The position numbers and the translations under genes are program-made. Shown here in pieces: positions 43,545 through 51,596 of a stretch of DNA of 64,000 nt. The stretch is from NCBI GenBank assembly GCA_965222895.1, contig CBDCVB010000002.1, positions 2,046,001 through 2,110,000 on the forward strand. The letters run 5' to 3'. Source of the DNA: Bin87 sp965222895 (lineage in GTDB: Bacteria; Chloroflexota; Dehalococcoidia; Lucifugimonadales; UBA3495). The notes under the pieces were generated by a model, which was not told where the DNA came from, ran no database searches, and saw only the letters and a program-made list of their open reading frames with translations. Positions within the stretch are counted from its first letter, which is position 1, and every line of letters starts with the position of its first letter.

Positions 43545-44315
43545 ATGCCTCATAACTTTTGGATGATCAACTGCAACGAGCAGAACTTTGACATCACCCG
43601 AAACCTGCAATTCACCAGCCAGGGGCTCAAGGCAGAGTACCGCCGCAAGGTTCAACGCGTTGAGCCGGACGACCGTATCGTTTTTTACGTAACCGGAATC
43701 CGCGCCTTCACCGCCACCGCTACGGTTACCAAATCCTACGAGGAAGTTGGTTCCAGCCCCTGGGTCAAAGAGGGCAAAACCACTTGGCCGTACCGCATCG
43801 GCATCTCCCCTGATGTTGTGCTGGACAAGTCACAATACATCGATGCGGGGATGCTGGCGTACCGCCTGGAGTACATCCGCAAGTGGTCGCCCGAGGATTG
43901 GCACCTGGCCTTCCAGGGCAACCTGCATCTGCTGTCGAAAAGCGACTTCTTCCTGTTGGAGTGCGAGATGCTCAAGCTTCGAGATGGTCGGGAAAAGGCG
44001 TTGGTGCAAATTGATGCCCTGCTCGCTGCCGAAGGAGAGCGGATGAACGCCCAACGCGAACGCCGGCGTCGCGTCGTCAATCGCCCTGCTAACCGGCCAC
44101 CCCGTGCGCCCGACCACAGCATGGCGTCCCCAGAGCCCGCCGCACCGCCGGAGCTTCCGCCCGAACCGCCGCACGACAACGCCATCTACCCACCCCCGGA
44201 ACTCGCGGCATCAGCCGGCCGGCCACGACGCAGCAACGCTTCGCGCGGAGCCAATCGCCAGCGTGGCCGGCGTTTCACCCCACCGCAACGCCCCCCCGAC
44301 GAACCGGCGAGCTAG
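43545..44315 (+). CDS. EVE (PUA/YTH-like) domain protein with disordered tail
   Basis: A 256-residue protein. Residues about 1-150 form an EVE domain that reads MPHNFWMINCNEQNFDITRNL, then DDRIVFYVTGIRAFTATATVT and PYRIGISPDVVL, and bind-site aromatic residues near WSPEDWHLAFQG. EVE domains recognise modified nucleic-acid bases. The last 90 residues are Pro-, Arg- and Ala-rich (RRRVVNRPANRPPRAPDHS and PPELPPEPPHDN) and look disordered, perhaps binding nucleic acid. GGGGA lies 6 bases before ATG 43545. The end overlaps queG by 4 bases (convergent). Confidence 0.85.
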   Translation: MPHNFWMINCNEQNFDITRNLQFTSQGLKAEYRRKVQRVEPDDRIVFYVTGIRAFTATATVTKSYEEVGSSPWVKEGKTTWPYRIGISPDVVLDKSQYIDAGMLAYRLEYIRKWSPEDWHLAFQGNLHLLSKSDFFLLECEMLKLRDGREKALVQIDALLAAEGERMNAQRERRRRVVNRPANRPPRAPDHSMASPEPAAPPELPPEPPHDNAIYPPPELAASAGRPRRSNASRGANRQRGRRFTPPQRPPDEPAS

Positions 44316-45475
44316 CTGCGTTCGCCGCCCTCTCTGCCCAGCACGAGCTCAATCTCGTCCCGCGCGCCGGGGTCGGCTTCGGTTGCCATCGCTGCGTTCA
44401 GAGCTTCCCGGGCGACATCGCCTCCGACGATGCCCAAGGCCCAGGCCGCGTGTTGGCGTACCACCGCCGCTGGGTCGTGCAGCGCGCGCCTCAGCGCCGG
44501 CGCCACAGCCGGGTCACCGCTGTTGCCCAACGCAATGCAGGCGTTCCGCCGCATCCCCAACCAGCCGGCGCGCATGAGGGGTGTACCGGCGAACCGCTGA
44601 CGAAACTCCGGCTCGGTCATCTCCAGCAGCTCAATTAAATCCAAACTGGACAGATCCCGGCGACCAAAATTGGCGTCCTCGGTGGCCCGCGCTTTCCGAT
44701 TGACCGGACAAATTTCCTGGCAAATATCGCAGCCAAATACCAGGTTGCCCATTGCCGCCCTGAGTTCAATCGGGATTACGCCAGCGTGTTCGATGGTCAG
44801 AAAGCTGATGCAACGCCGGTTGTCCACCACATAAGGCGCAACAATGGCGTCGGTGGGGCAGGATGGTATGCACCGCGAGCATTGCCCACAAGTCTTCGCC
44901 AGGGGCCGGTCCGGAACCAGAGGCAGGTCGGTGATAATCTGACCCAACAACACCCATGACCCCAACGTTGGGGTCAGTATGTTGCCGTTCTTGCCGAACC
45001 ATCCCAGGCCGGCGCGGGCCGCCGCCGCCCGATCCAGCATCGGGCCGTCATCAACGTACCAGCGGGCCGCAAACTCGTCGCCCAGCTCTGCCGCCAATTG
45101 CAACACCAGCCGACGCATCCGGCGCTTCATCACCCGGTGATAGTCCCGTCCCCGTGCGTAGCGCGCAACTTTGCCCCCGCCCTGGGTCATAGCATCGTCC
45201 TGATTGACGCTGTAGTAGTTCATCCCCAGACAGATGATCGACCGCGCGCCCGGCAGCAACGCTTCGGGATGAGTTCCGCGCCGCACTCGATCTTTGGTGA
45301 ACCACGGCAACCCATCCATCAACCCGCCGTCGATGCGTTGCAGAGCCTCGTCGCGGTCGGCGGTGAAGTCGCCAGCGTCGGCCACCGCCACCAGGTCGAA
45401 GCCAACCTCCCGCGCCAAACGGTCAACCCGCTGGCGAACATCAGCGCCCCCCGCAACGCCGTCGCCCGCATCCAT
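44312..45475 (-). CDS. queG: Epoxyqueuosine reductase QueG
   Basis: A 387-residue QueG, which makes queuosine in tRNA anticodons from epoxyqueuosine by a cobalamin- and [4Fe-4S]-dependent reduction. The B12 part opens AREVGFDLVAVADAGDF. The iron-sulfur Cys clusters are CGQCSRCIPSCPTDA and CDICQEICPVNRK. WYVDDGPMLDRAAAARAGLGWFGKN is the active-site segment. The C-terminal HEAT-like repeats (DPAVAPALRRALHD and AVVRQHAAWALG) are present as in many orthologues. Length and domains are normal. Confidence 0.96.
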   Translation of the reverse strand: MDAGDGVAGGADVRQRVDRLAREVGFDLVAVADAGDFTADRDEALQRIDGGLMDGLPWFTKDRVRRGTHPEALLPGARSIICLGMNYYSVNQDDAMTQGGGKVARYARGRDYHRVMKRRMRRLVLQLAAELGDEFAARWYVDDGPMLDRAAAARAGLGWFGKNGNILTPTLGSWVLLGQIITDLPLVPDRPLAKTCGQCSRCIPSCPTDAIVAPYVVDNRRCISFLTIEHAGVIPIELRAAMGNLVFGCDICQEICPVNRKARATEDANFGRRDLSSLDLIELLEMTEPEFRQRFAGTPLMRAGWLGMRRNACIALGNSGDPAVAPALRRALHDPAAVVRQHAAWALGIVGGDVAREALNAAMATEADPGARDEIELVLGREGGERS

Positions 45476-45491
45476 CAGAAGCCGCCCAACA

Positions 45492-46037
45492 TCAGATATT
45501 TTCCCGTTGATAACGCCCGGTGTACCCCTGGCCGTCCGGTTGGGCCAGCGGGATAAAAACCAGCTGGGCGACCCGGGCGCGCTGCTGCAACCAAAAACCG
45601 TTTTGATGGTACACGTTCAGCAGGGCCTGGGAACGCCCCGAGTATCCGGCATCCCAAACGGCGGTATGAATCGCCACTCCGGAACGCAGCAGACTCGACC
45701 GAGGGCGAGCCAGCGCCATCAACCACCGCGGCAAGTTCACCACCTCGCTGAAGGTCATCAAGTACGGCCCTGGCGTGAGCAGTGTCCAGCCGTCGGCATC
45801 GAACTCTAACTCGCTGGATTGCAGCGCCCTTCGGTCGGCGTCCGAAATCCCAATGCTCCCCGCCAATCCTGTTTCAGGAAACCTGGCCACGGAACCTGCC
45901 GTTACGTCAAAGCCGTTGGGTTGAAGTTGCTGCTGCAGGTCAACGTAATCCGTCAACAGCGCAGGGTCGCCGTGCACCAATTGGCGAATGGCCGCGCGGT
46001 TCAGCACGCCGTAGGTTGGGCGGAGGTCGTCAGTCAT
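45492..46037 (-). CDS. dUTPase/dCTP deaminase family protein
   Basis: A 181-residue trimeric dUTPase/dCTP-deaminase fold protein. It reads LQPNGFDVTAGSV, then LARPRSSLLRSGVAIHTAVWDAGYSGRSQALLNVYH, which covers the RSS and the catalytic VWDxGYxG strand, and RVAQLVFIPLAQ near the end. Which of the two reactions it performs is not settled by sequence. The ATG at 46037 starts MTDDLRPTYG and follows a long upstream frame with no good ribosome site. queG is 16 bases downstream on the same strand, so the two may share a transcript. Confidence 0.85.
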   Translation of the reverse strand: MTDDLRPTYGVLNRAAIRQLVHGDPALLTDYVDLQQQLQPNGFDVTAGSVARFPETGLAGSIGISDADRRALQSSELEFDADGWTLLTPGPYLMTFSEVVNLPRWLMALARPRSSLLRSGVAIHTAVWDAGYSGRSQALLNVYHQNGFWLQQRARVAQLVFIPLAQPDGQGYTGRYQRENI

Positions 46038-46127
46038 TGTCGTCAGTCGTTGCGGTAGGCTGCAACAAATAGCCCGTCGCGCCGACCAGAATGGGACGCG
46101 ACGGGCCACGGTGTCCGGTTGGTGCGA

Positions 46128-47753
46128 CTAATCGTGCATGAAGTCCTGAATGTCTGCGGGCAGGGGCTCGAACTTGGGGATTTCAGTGATGACCGCCTGC
46201 GTGGTCAGCAACATACCGGCCACGGAGCCGGCGTTCTCCAGAGCAGCGCGCGTCACCTTGGCCGGGTCGATAATCCCACGCGCTATCAGGCCGGTATATT
46301 CACCGCGGTCGGCATCGAACCCGTAATCTCCCTCGCCGCTGCGGACGTTGGCTACGATCACCTCTCCCTTGAAACCCGCGTTTTCAGCAATTATGTTGAG
46401 TGGCGCTTCCAGGGCTTCTTTCACCAGGCGGATGCCCACGGCTATGTCGCCGGTGGCGCCCTCCAGCATGGAGTCCAGGGCATCCTGCGCCCTGAGCAGC
46501 GTAACGCCGCCGCCGGGGATGACACCTTCCTCTACGGCTGCGCGGGTGGAGGCCAAAGCGTCCTCGGCCCGACTCTTGCGTTCGTTCAGCTCCGGCTCGG
46601 TAGCCGCGCCGACTCGGATTACCGCCACTCCGCCCGCCAGATTCGCCAGCCGCTCCTGCAACTTTTCACGGTCGTAGTCCGACGTGGTGTCCTCAATCTG
46701 GACACGCAATTCAGCGACGCGACCCGCGATGTCGTCTTCGTGGCCGCGGCCCTCCACGATGGTGGTGTCGTCTTTGGTGGCCAGAACCCGGCGCGCCGAA
46801 CCCAGATGCGCCAGTTCCACCGCGTCCAGCCGCATTCCGGTATCGCTGGCAATCACGGTGCCGCCGGTCATGATGGCCAGGTCTTCCAGCAGGGCCTTGC
46901 GCCGTTCGCCGAAGCCGGGCGCCTTGACTGCCAGGCTGCTCACCGTGCCCCGCAGCTTGTTTACCACCAGGGTTGCCAGAGCTTCACCGTCCACCTCTTC
47001 TGCAATGATGATCAGCGGACGCCGACCACCCTGGGCCACGGCTTCCAGCGTGGGCACCACGTCGGCGGCCGACGAGAGTTTCTGGTCGGTAAGCAAGAAC
47101 AGGGGTTCTTCCAGCGCAGCTTCCATCCGGTCGGTGTCGGTGACAAAATGGGGCGACAGATAGCCCCGGTCCAACCGCATACCCTCTACCACTTCCAGTT
47201 CATCAATCAGACTGCGGCTTTCCTCGACCGTGATAATTCCCTCGCGGCCCACTTTGTCCATGGCATCGGCAATCAGCGTTGCGATGGCTTCCTCGTGGGC
47301 CGACAACGCCGCCACCCGAGCAACCTGTTCTCGACTATCAATCGCCACGGCCTGGGCGCTGATTTCGCTTTTCACCATGTTGACAGCCTGGTCAATCCCA
47401 ACCTTCAACGCCAGCGGGTTCGCGCCGGCCGCCACATTCCGGAACCCATCGCGAATTATGGAACGGGCCAGCACCACCGAGGTGGTGGTACCGTCGCCAA
47501 CCACGTCGTTGGTCTTGGAGGCCGCTTCCTTTACCACCTGCGCGCCCATGTTCTCGTAAGGGTCAGGCAATTCGATCTCTTTGGCGATGGTTACCCCGTC
47601 GCTGCATACCACGGGCAGAGTCCAGGTCCGCCCCAGGATAACGTTGCGTCCACTGGGCCCCAGCGTCAGGGCGACCACGGTTCCCAACTGGTCCACTCCA
47701 CTCATCAACCTGCTTCGAGCGGTGTCGTCAAAAATTAGTTGCTTGTCCGGCAT
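46128..47753 (-). CDS. groEL: Chaperonin GroEL, solitary
   Basis: A 541-residue 60-kDa chaperonin. It opens MPDKQLIFDDTARSRLMSG with LGPSGRNVIL for the nucleotide loop, then ENMGAQVVKEAASKTNDVVGDGTTTS, and the catalytic Asp in RAEDALASTRAAVEEGV. GGAGG lies about 9 bases before ATG 47753. Unusual points: no groES is adjacent, no CIRCE element is seen, the loop Lys of LGPKGRN is Ser, and the C-terminus ends in FEPLPADIQDFMHD without a GGM tail. It may be a second, specialised GroEL paralogue or need a distant GroES. Confidence 0.93.
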   Translation of the reverse strand: MPDKQLIFDDTARSRLMSGVDQLGTVVALTLGPSGRNVILGRTWTLPVVCSDGVTIAKEIELPDPYENMGAQVVKEAASKTNDVVGDGTTTSVVLARSIIRDGFRNVAAGANPLALKVGIDQAVNMVKSEISAQAVAIDSREQVARVAALSAHEEAIATLIADAMDKVGREGIITVEESRSLIDELEVVEGMRLDRGYLSPHFVTDTDRMEAALEEPLFLLTDQKLSSAADVVPTLEAVAQGGRRPLIIIAEEVDGEALATLVVNKLRGTVSSLAVKAPGFGERRKALLEDLAIMTGGTVIASDTGMRLDAVELAHLGSARRVLATKDDTTIVEGRGHEDDIAGRVAELRVQIEDTTSDYDREKLQERLANLAGGVAVIRVGAATEPELNERKSRAEDALASTRAAVEEGVIPGGGVTLLRAQDALDSMLEGATGDIAVGIRLVKEALEAPLNIIAENAGFKGEVIVANVRSGEGDYGFDADRGEYTGLIARGIIDPAKVTRAALENAGSVAGMLLTTQAVITEIPKFEPLPADIQDFMHD

Positions 47754-48220
47754 TGTGGAAATCCTCCGAATCTGGAGCTGGATATGCGTAAATGAAACAA
47801 ACGGCCTACGAAATCCCGCATTGCCTGCCTGCTGGGAACGGGCGTTTGCAGCGTTCATTGTCCGGCAACAACGCCCAATTTGTCAACCTGACCCACGGCC
47901 TCATGCGTACCCACTTTGTCATTGCGAGCGTAGCGTGGCAATCCCGTCGCCGTAGCAACGGCGGTTCGTCGACGGGTGTTCAGCCTCATCGAGATTGCCA
48001 CGTCGCTGTGCTCCTCACAATGACAGATTGATGCGGGTACGCGTGAGGACCCACGTTTCGGATCAAGCCTTTCGATTGTTCCCCTCCGTCATTGCAGTCC
48101 TGAACCGGACTCCAGTCCGTCAGCTACTATAAGGTGTTTCTGCAGGCCGGGGTTTTCTGGGATCCAGCCGGCCCTCCATGGACCGGGGCGCTGATCATCG
48201 GGAGACACACATCCCGGCGG
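47754..48220. other. Gap between groEL and folK
   Basis: This 467-base space holds repeat copy B (47900-48047). Outside it I see only short open frames with no ribosome site or family match, and no tRNA or clear promoter. Confidence 0.6.
47900..48047. repeat. 148-bp inverted-repeat MITE-like element, copy B
   Basis: The element runs CTCATGCGTACCCACTTT to a matching inverted end ending TGAG (ends differ by few bases), with inner arms GTCATTGCGAGCGTAGCGTG and GTCATTGTGAGGAGCACAGC (inverted). It is 148 bp long, the same as copy C, and lies in the opposite orientation. Flanks are GACCCACGGC (47890-47899) and GACCCACGTT (48048-48057), 8 of 10 identical, a likely target duplication. Confidence 0.85.
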
Positions 48221-48742
48221 CTACCCTCCGTAAATGGGCAACGCACCCCATCGTTTGACGCCATCTGCGCCGTCTACCCGCGCCAACAATTGACCCACCG
48301 TTGTTCCCGCCGGCGGTACGACGACGCTATCGGCAATCTGGGCCAACGGAACCAGGACGAATGCCCGTTCGCTCATTCGCGCGTGCGGGATTTGCAAATC
48401 GGGCGATTCCAAGCTCACAATCTCCTCGCCGTACAGCAGAATATCCACGTCGATCACGCGCGGGCCCCACCGGTAGGTTGCAGTGCGACCAACCTGCAAT
48501 TCAACCCGCTGGCAAACCGCCAACAGTTGCCGCGGCTCCAGAGTGGTACGGACGCCGGCCGCCAGATTGAGGAATGCCGGTTGCTCGGTAACGCCCCACG
48601 GCTCCGTTTCGTAAACCGACGAGCAGACTGCGAGCTCCACGCCAGCTGCGCCATCCAGCAGCCGCAGCGCTTCGGCTAACGCGGCCGTTCGGTCGCCCAG
48701 GTTGCTGCCCAATCCCAGGTAGGCAACTACCGACTCGGCCAT
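48221..48742 (-). CDS. folK: 2-amino-4-hydroxy-6-hydroxymethyldihydropteridine diphosphokinase (FolK)
   Basis: A 173-residue HPPK of folate synthesis, which transfers pyrophosphate to 6-hydroxymethyl-dihydropterin. The motifs are AYLGLGSNLGDR, SSVYETEPWGVTEQPAFLN and RWGPRVIDVDILLYG with the metal Asp. The start overlaps the end of folP by 16 bases, so translation is coupled. It catalyses the step that comes before FolP. Confidence 0.96.
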   Translation of the reverse strand: MAESVVAYLGLGSNLGDRTAALAEALRLLDGAAGVELAVCSSVYETEPWGVTEQPAFLNLAAGVRTTLEPRQLLAVCQRVELQVGRTATYRWGPRVIDVDILLYGEEIVSLESPDLQIPHARMSERAFVLVPLAQIADSVVVPPAGTTVGQLLARVDGADGVKRWGALPIYGG

Positions 48743-49611
48743 CCCATCGGCCTCCAGCCACGCACAATGGCATCGGTCATCCGCGCCACCCGCACCATCT
48801 GTTTCACATCATGCACCCGCACGATGTCGGCGCCGCCGGCAATGCTCATCGACACCGCTGCCGCCGTCCCCTCCAACCGTTCTTGCTCCGGCAAGTTCAA
48901 TATGCGGCCAATGGTAGATTTGCGAGATATTCCCACCAGCATGGGAAAGCCGGCAGTTTTCAGTTCTGGCAACCTGCGCAACAGTTCCAGATTGTGGTCG
49001 GCGGTTTTGCCGAATCCGATACCGGGATCGATTATTATGTTATCTGCCCGCACCCCCGCCGACCGGGCTATCGACGTGCTGCGCGCGATGCCGGCAATAA
49101 TGTCAGGAAGCAGGTCGCCATAACTGGCCTCGTGCTGGTTATGCATCAAAATCACCGGCGCCCCGGCGTCTGCTGCTACCCCCGCCATCCGCTCGTCAGA
49201 CCGCAATCCCCATACGTCGTTGATGACGGACGCCCCGGCTTGCAAAGCTCGCTCGGCCACCGCCGCTTTGTACGTGTCCACGCTGACCGGAACATCGACT
49301 GCACCGCAGACCGCCGCCAGCCCGGGCAGCAACCGACGCAGCTCGTCATCGGCGGACACCGGAGCGCCGCCCGGCCGCGTGGACTCGGCGCCAATGTCAA
49401 TGATGTCGGCGCCTTCCGCCTCCATCTCTTGTGCCAACGCAACCGCTGCCGGCACATCACCTCGCAGACCGTCCCCGGAGAACGAATCGGGCGTCAGGTT
49501 GATGATTCCCATCACGTAGGTGCGCTGTCCCCAATGCCACGTCACGCCCTTCACCACCGTAGGGCAAGGGGTGGCAGCATAGTTGTCGTTATGTGAATCG
49601 GTAACCTTCAC
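48727..49611 (-). CDS. folP: Dihydropteroate synthase (FolP)
   Basis: A 294-residue DHPS that joins pterin pyrophosphate and p-aminobenzoate. Motifs are MGIINLTPDSFS, then IIDIGAESTRPGG, ASVINDVWGLR, IIIDPGIGFGKTADHN and VGISRKSTIG, with VRVHDVKQMV at the end. GTG 49611 gives the N-terminal strand; a later Met in MGIINLT is a weaker choice. folK overlaps the end. FolB is not in the window. Repeat copies B and C flank this folP-folK pair in opposite orientation. Confidence 0.96.
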   Translation of the reverse strand: MKVTDSHNDNYAATPCPTVVKGVTWHWGQRTYVMGIINLTPDSFSGDGLRGDVPAAVALAQEMEAEGADIIDIGAESTRPGGAPVSADDELRRLLPGLAAVCGAVDVPVSVDTYKAAVAERALQAGASVINDVWGLRSDERMAGVAADAGAPVILMHNQHEASYGDLLPDIIAGIARSTSIARSAGVRADNIIIDPGIGFGKTADHNLELLRRLPELKTAGFPMLVGISRKSTIGRILNLPEQERLEGTAAAVSMSIAGGADIVRVHDVKQMVRVARMTDAIVRGWRPMGWPSR

Positions 49612-49710
49612 GATGCCTTCGTCTCACAATGCCTTCGTCGGCGCGCCCGATAGCGGGTTGGCCGGGCCACCCATTATATCTACTGCGAACTGGTTGGGTA
49701 TGATGTGCTT

Positions 49711-49878
49711 CCGTTCGTAGCTCACGAGTACCCACTTTAATCTGTCATTGCGAGGAGCATAGCGACGTGGCAATCTCGATGAGGTTGAACACACGTCGGC
49801 GAACCGCCGTTGCTACGGCGACGAGATTGCCACGCTACGCTCGCAATGACAAAGCGGGTACGCATGAGCCGTTCGTAG
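49711..49878. repeat. 148-bp inverted-repeat MITE-like element, copy C, with 10-bp target duplication
   Basis: The element proper is 49721-49868, again 148 bp. It opens CTCACGAGTACCCACTTT and closes with an inverted match ending AAAGCGGGTACGCATGAG. Inner arms are GTCATTGCGAGGAGCATAGC and, inverted, GTCATTGCGAGCGTAGCGTG. It is flanked by identical 10-bp direct repeats CCGTTCGTAG at 49711-49720 and 49869-49878. It contains no gene, so movement must use a transposase elsewhere. It lies just upstream of the carboxylase gene. Confidence 0.92.
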
Positions 49879-49927
49879 AAGTTGCCCGCAGGCTGGGCGT
49901 TTGATAGCATTGCCTCTGGAGGTTGCT

Positions 49928-51496
49928 TTGTCCACCAGCAATGACCAAATCACCGATCAAAACCTCGGCGACCTGCTCCGGCTCGGTGAGCAGGCCAAAC
50001 TTGGCGGCGGCCAGCGGCGCATCGACCAGCAGCACCAGCGCGGCAAGCTAACCGCCCGCGAGCGTCTGGCCCTGCTGATGGACGAAGGTTCGTTCCAGGA
50101 AATCGACCGTTTCGTAACGCACCGCACTACCGACTTCGGCCTGGCAGACCGCACCGTGCTCGGGGACGCCGTGGTTACCGGTTACGGCAACATCGACGGA
50201 CGGCAGGTTTTCGCCTACTCGCAGGACTTTACTGTTTTCGGCGGCTCACTGTCCGAGGTGGTGGGACAAAAAATCTGCAAGGTCATGGATCTGGCGGCCA
50301 AAACCGGCTGCCCCATGATCGGCATTTGCGACTCCGGCGGGGCGCGCATCCAGGAAGGGGCATTGAGCCTGGCGGCCTACGGCGACATTTTCCTGCGCAA
50401 CACGATGTATTCTGGAGTGGTTCCGCAAATCTCGGTGATTATGGGACCCGCCGCCGGCGGTGCGGTATACTCGCCCGCCATCACCGATTTTGTCTTCATG
50501 GTGCGCGGCACGGGCCAAATGTACATCACCGGCCCCGACGTGGTGCGCGCGGTAACCGGGGAAGACGTTACCCACGAACAACTGGGCGGCGCCGATGCCC
50601 ACGGTTCCCGCAGCGGCGTGGCCCATTTCGTGCACGACTCTGAAGAGGACTGCCTCGCGGAAGTGCGCCGGCTGGTCAGCTTCCTCCCCCTCAACAACCT
50701 GGATGATGCGCCGGTTTACCGCACCGCCGACTCTGCGTCGCGCACCGATGATGGCCTGCGTGCCATTGTCCCTCCCGAACCCAACCGCCCCTACGATGTG
50801 CGGGAAATCATCTACCGTCTGGTCGACGACGAAGAATTTATGGAAGTGCAACTGGCCTACGCCGCCAACGTTGTGGTGGGTTTTGGCCGGATGGCTGGCC
50901 GCACCGTGGGTTTGGTGGGCAACCAGCCGGCATTCCTGGCCGGTGTGCTGGACATCAACGCCTCGGCCAAGGCATCCCGCTTCGTGCGGTTCTGCGACTG
51001 TTTCAACGTGCCGCTGGTAACGCTGGTGGACGTGCCGGGGTTCATGCCCGGCACCGACCAGGAATACGGCGGCATCATTCGCCACGGCGCCAAGCTCATC
51101 TACGCCTACGCCGAAGCCACGGTGCCCAAGGTGGCAGTCATCACCCGCAAAGCCTACGGCGGAGCCTACATCGTGATGAGCAGCAAGCACCTGCGCTCGG
51201 ACATCAACCTGGCCTGGCCCGCCGCCGAAATCGCCGTGATGGGCCCAGATGGGGCGGTCAACATCATCTATCGCGAAGAAATCTCCGGAGCTGACAACCC
51301 CGACGACCGCCGCGCCGAATTGATCGCCGACTACCAGGCCAGGTTCACCAACCCCTACGTGGCGGCCAACCGCGGCTATCTCGACGACGTGATTGACCCG
51401 GCGGAAACTCGCCCGGTTATCATCAGCGCCCTGGAAATGTTGCAGAACAAACGCGACACCCTGCCCGCCAAAAAACACGGCAACATCCCGCTGTGA
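49928..51496 (+). CDS. Acyl-CoA carboxylase beta subunit (carboxyltransferase)
   Basis: A 522-residue biotin-dependent carboxylase carboxyltransferase subunit of the propionyl-CoA/methylmalonyl/acetyl-CoA group. The first half has QRGKLTARERLALLMDEGSF, QDFTVFGGSLSEVVGQKI and the oxyanion GGARIQEGALSL; the second half has the GYATPGxF-like VDVPGFMPGTDQEYGG, KAYGGAYIVMSSK and WPAAEIAVMGPDGAVNII. TTG 49928 is chosen as start, since GGAGG lies 5 bases before it; the frame also opens at 49901. No biotin-carrier or alpha subunit is in the window. The substrate is probably propionyl- or methylcrotonyl-type acyl-CoA. Confidence 0.94.
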   Translation: MSTSNDQITDQNLGDLLRLGEQAKLGGGQRRIDQQHQRGKLTARERLALLMDEGSFQEIDRFVTHRTTDFGLADRTVLGDAVVTGYGNIDGRQVFAYSQDFTVFGGSLSEVVGQKICKVMDLAAKTGCPMIGICDSGGARIQEGALSLAAYGDIFLRNTMYSGVVPQISVIMGPAAGGAVYSPAITDFVFMVRGTGQMYITGPDVVRAVTGEDVTHEQLGGADAHGSRSGVAHFVHDSEEDCLAEVRRLVSFLPLNNLDDAPVYRTADSASRTDDGLRAIVPPEPNRPYDVREIIYRLVDDEEFMEVQLAYAANVVVGFGRMAGRTVGLVGNQPAFLAGVLDINASAKASRFVRFCDCFNVPLVTLVDVPGFMPGTDQEYGGIIRHGAKLIYAYAEATVPKVAVITRKAYGGAYIVMSSKHLRSDINLAWPAAEIAVMGPDGAVNIIYREEISGADNPDDRRAELIADYQARFTNPYVAANRGYLDDVIDPAETRPVIISALEMLQNKRDTLPAKKHGNIPL

Positions 51497-51533
51497 GCCT
51501 GCCTTAAATCTTCAAGCCTGCCTTAAATCCGCG
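51496..51533. repeat. Tandem 19-bp duplication after the carboxylase stop
   Basis: AGCCTGCCTTAAATC recurs at 51496 and 51515 with a 19-base period. The first copy begins in the stop codon TGA. Confidence 0.85.
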
Positions 51534-51596
51534 CCGGCCAATCATCGTCGAAGCCAGCCTCACCAACCGCTGGATCATGCCAGGGAGTAGATAGCC

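Noticed and set aside
46119..47738. A 539-residue + strand frame opposite groEL
   Set aside because: The opposite strand encodes a complete GroEL with all motifs; the + frame is a shadow with no domain.
47754..47899. CIRCE operator upstream of groEL
   Set aside because: No TTAGCACTC inverted repeat is present.
50246..51478. A 410-residue - strand frame opposite the carboxylase
   Set aside because: Antisense shadow; the + strand has complete carboxyltransferase motifs.
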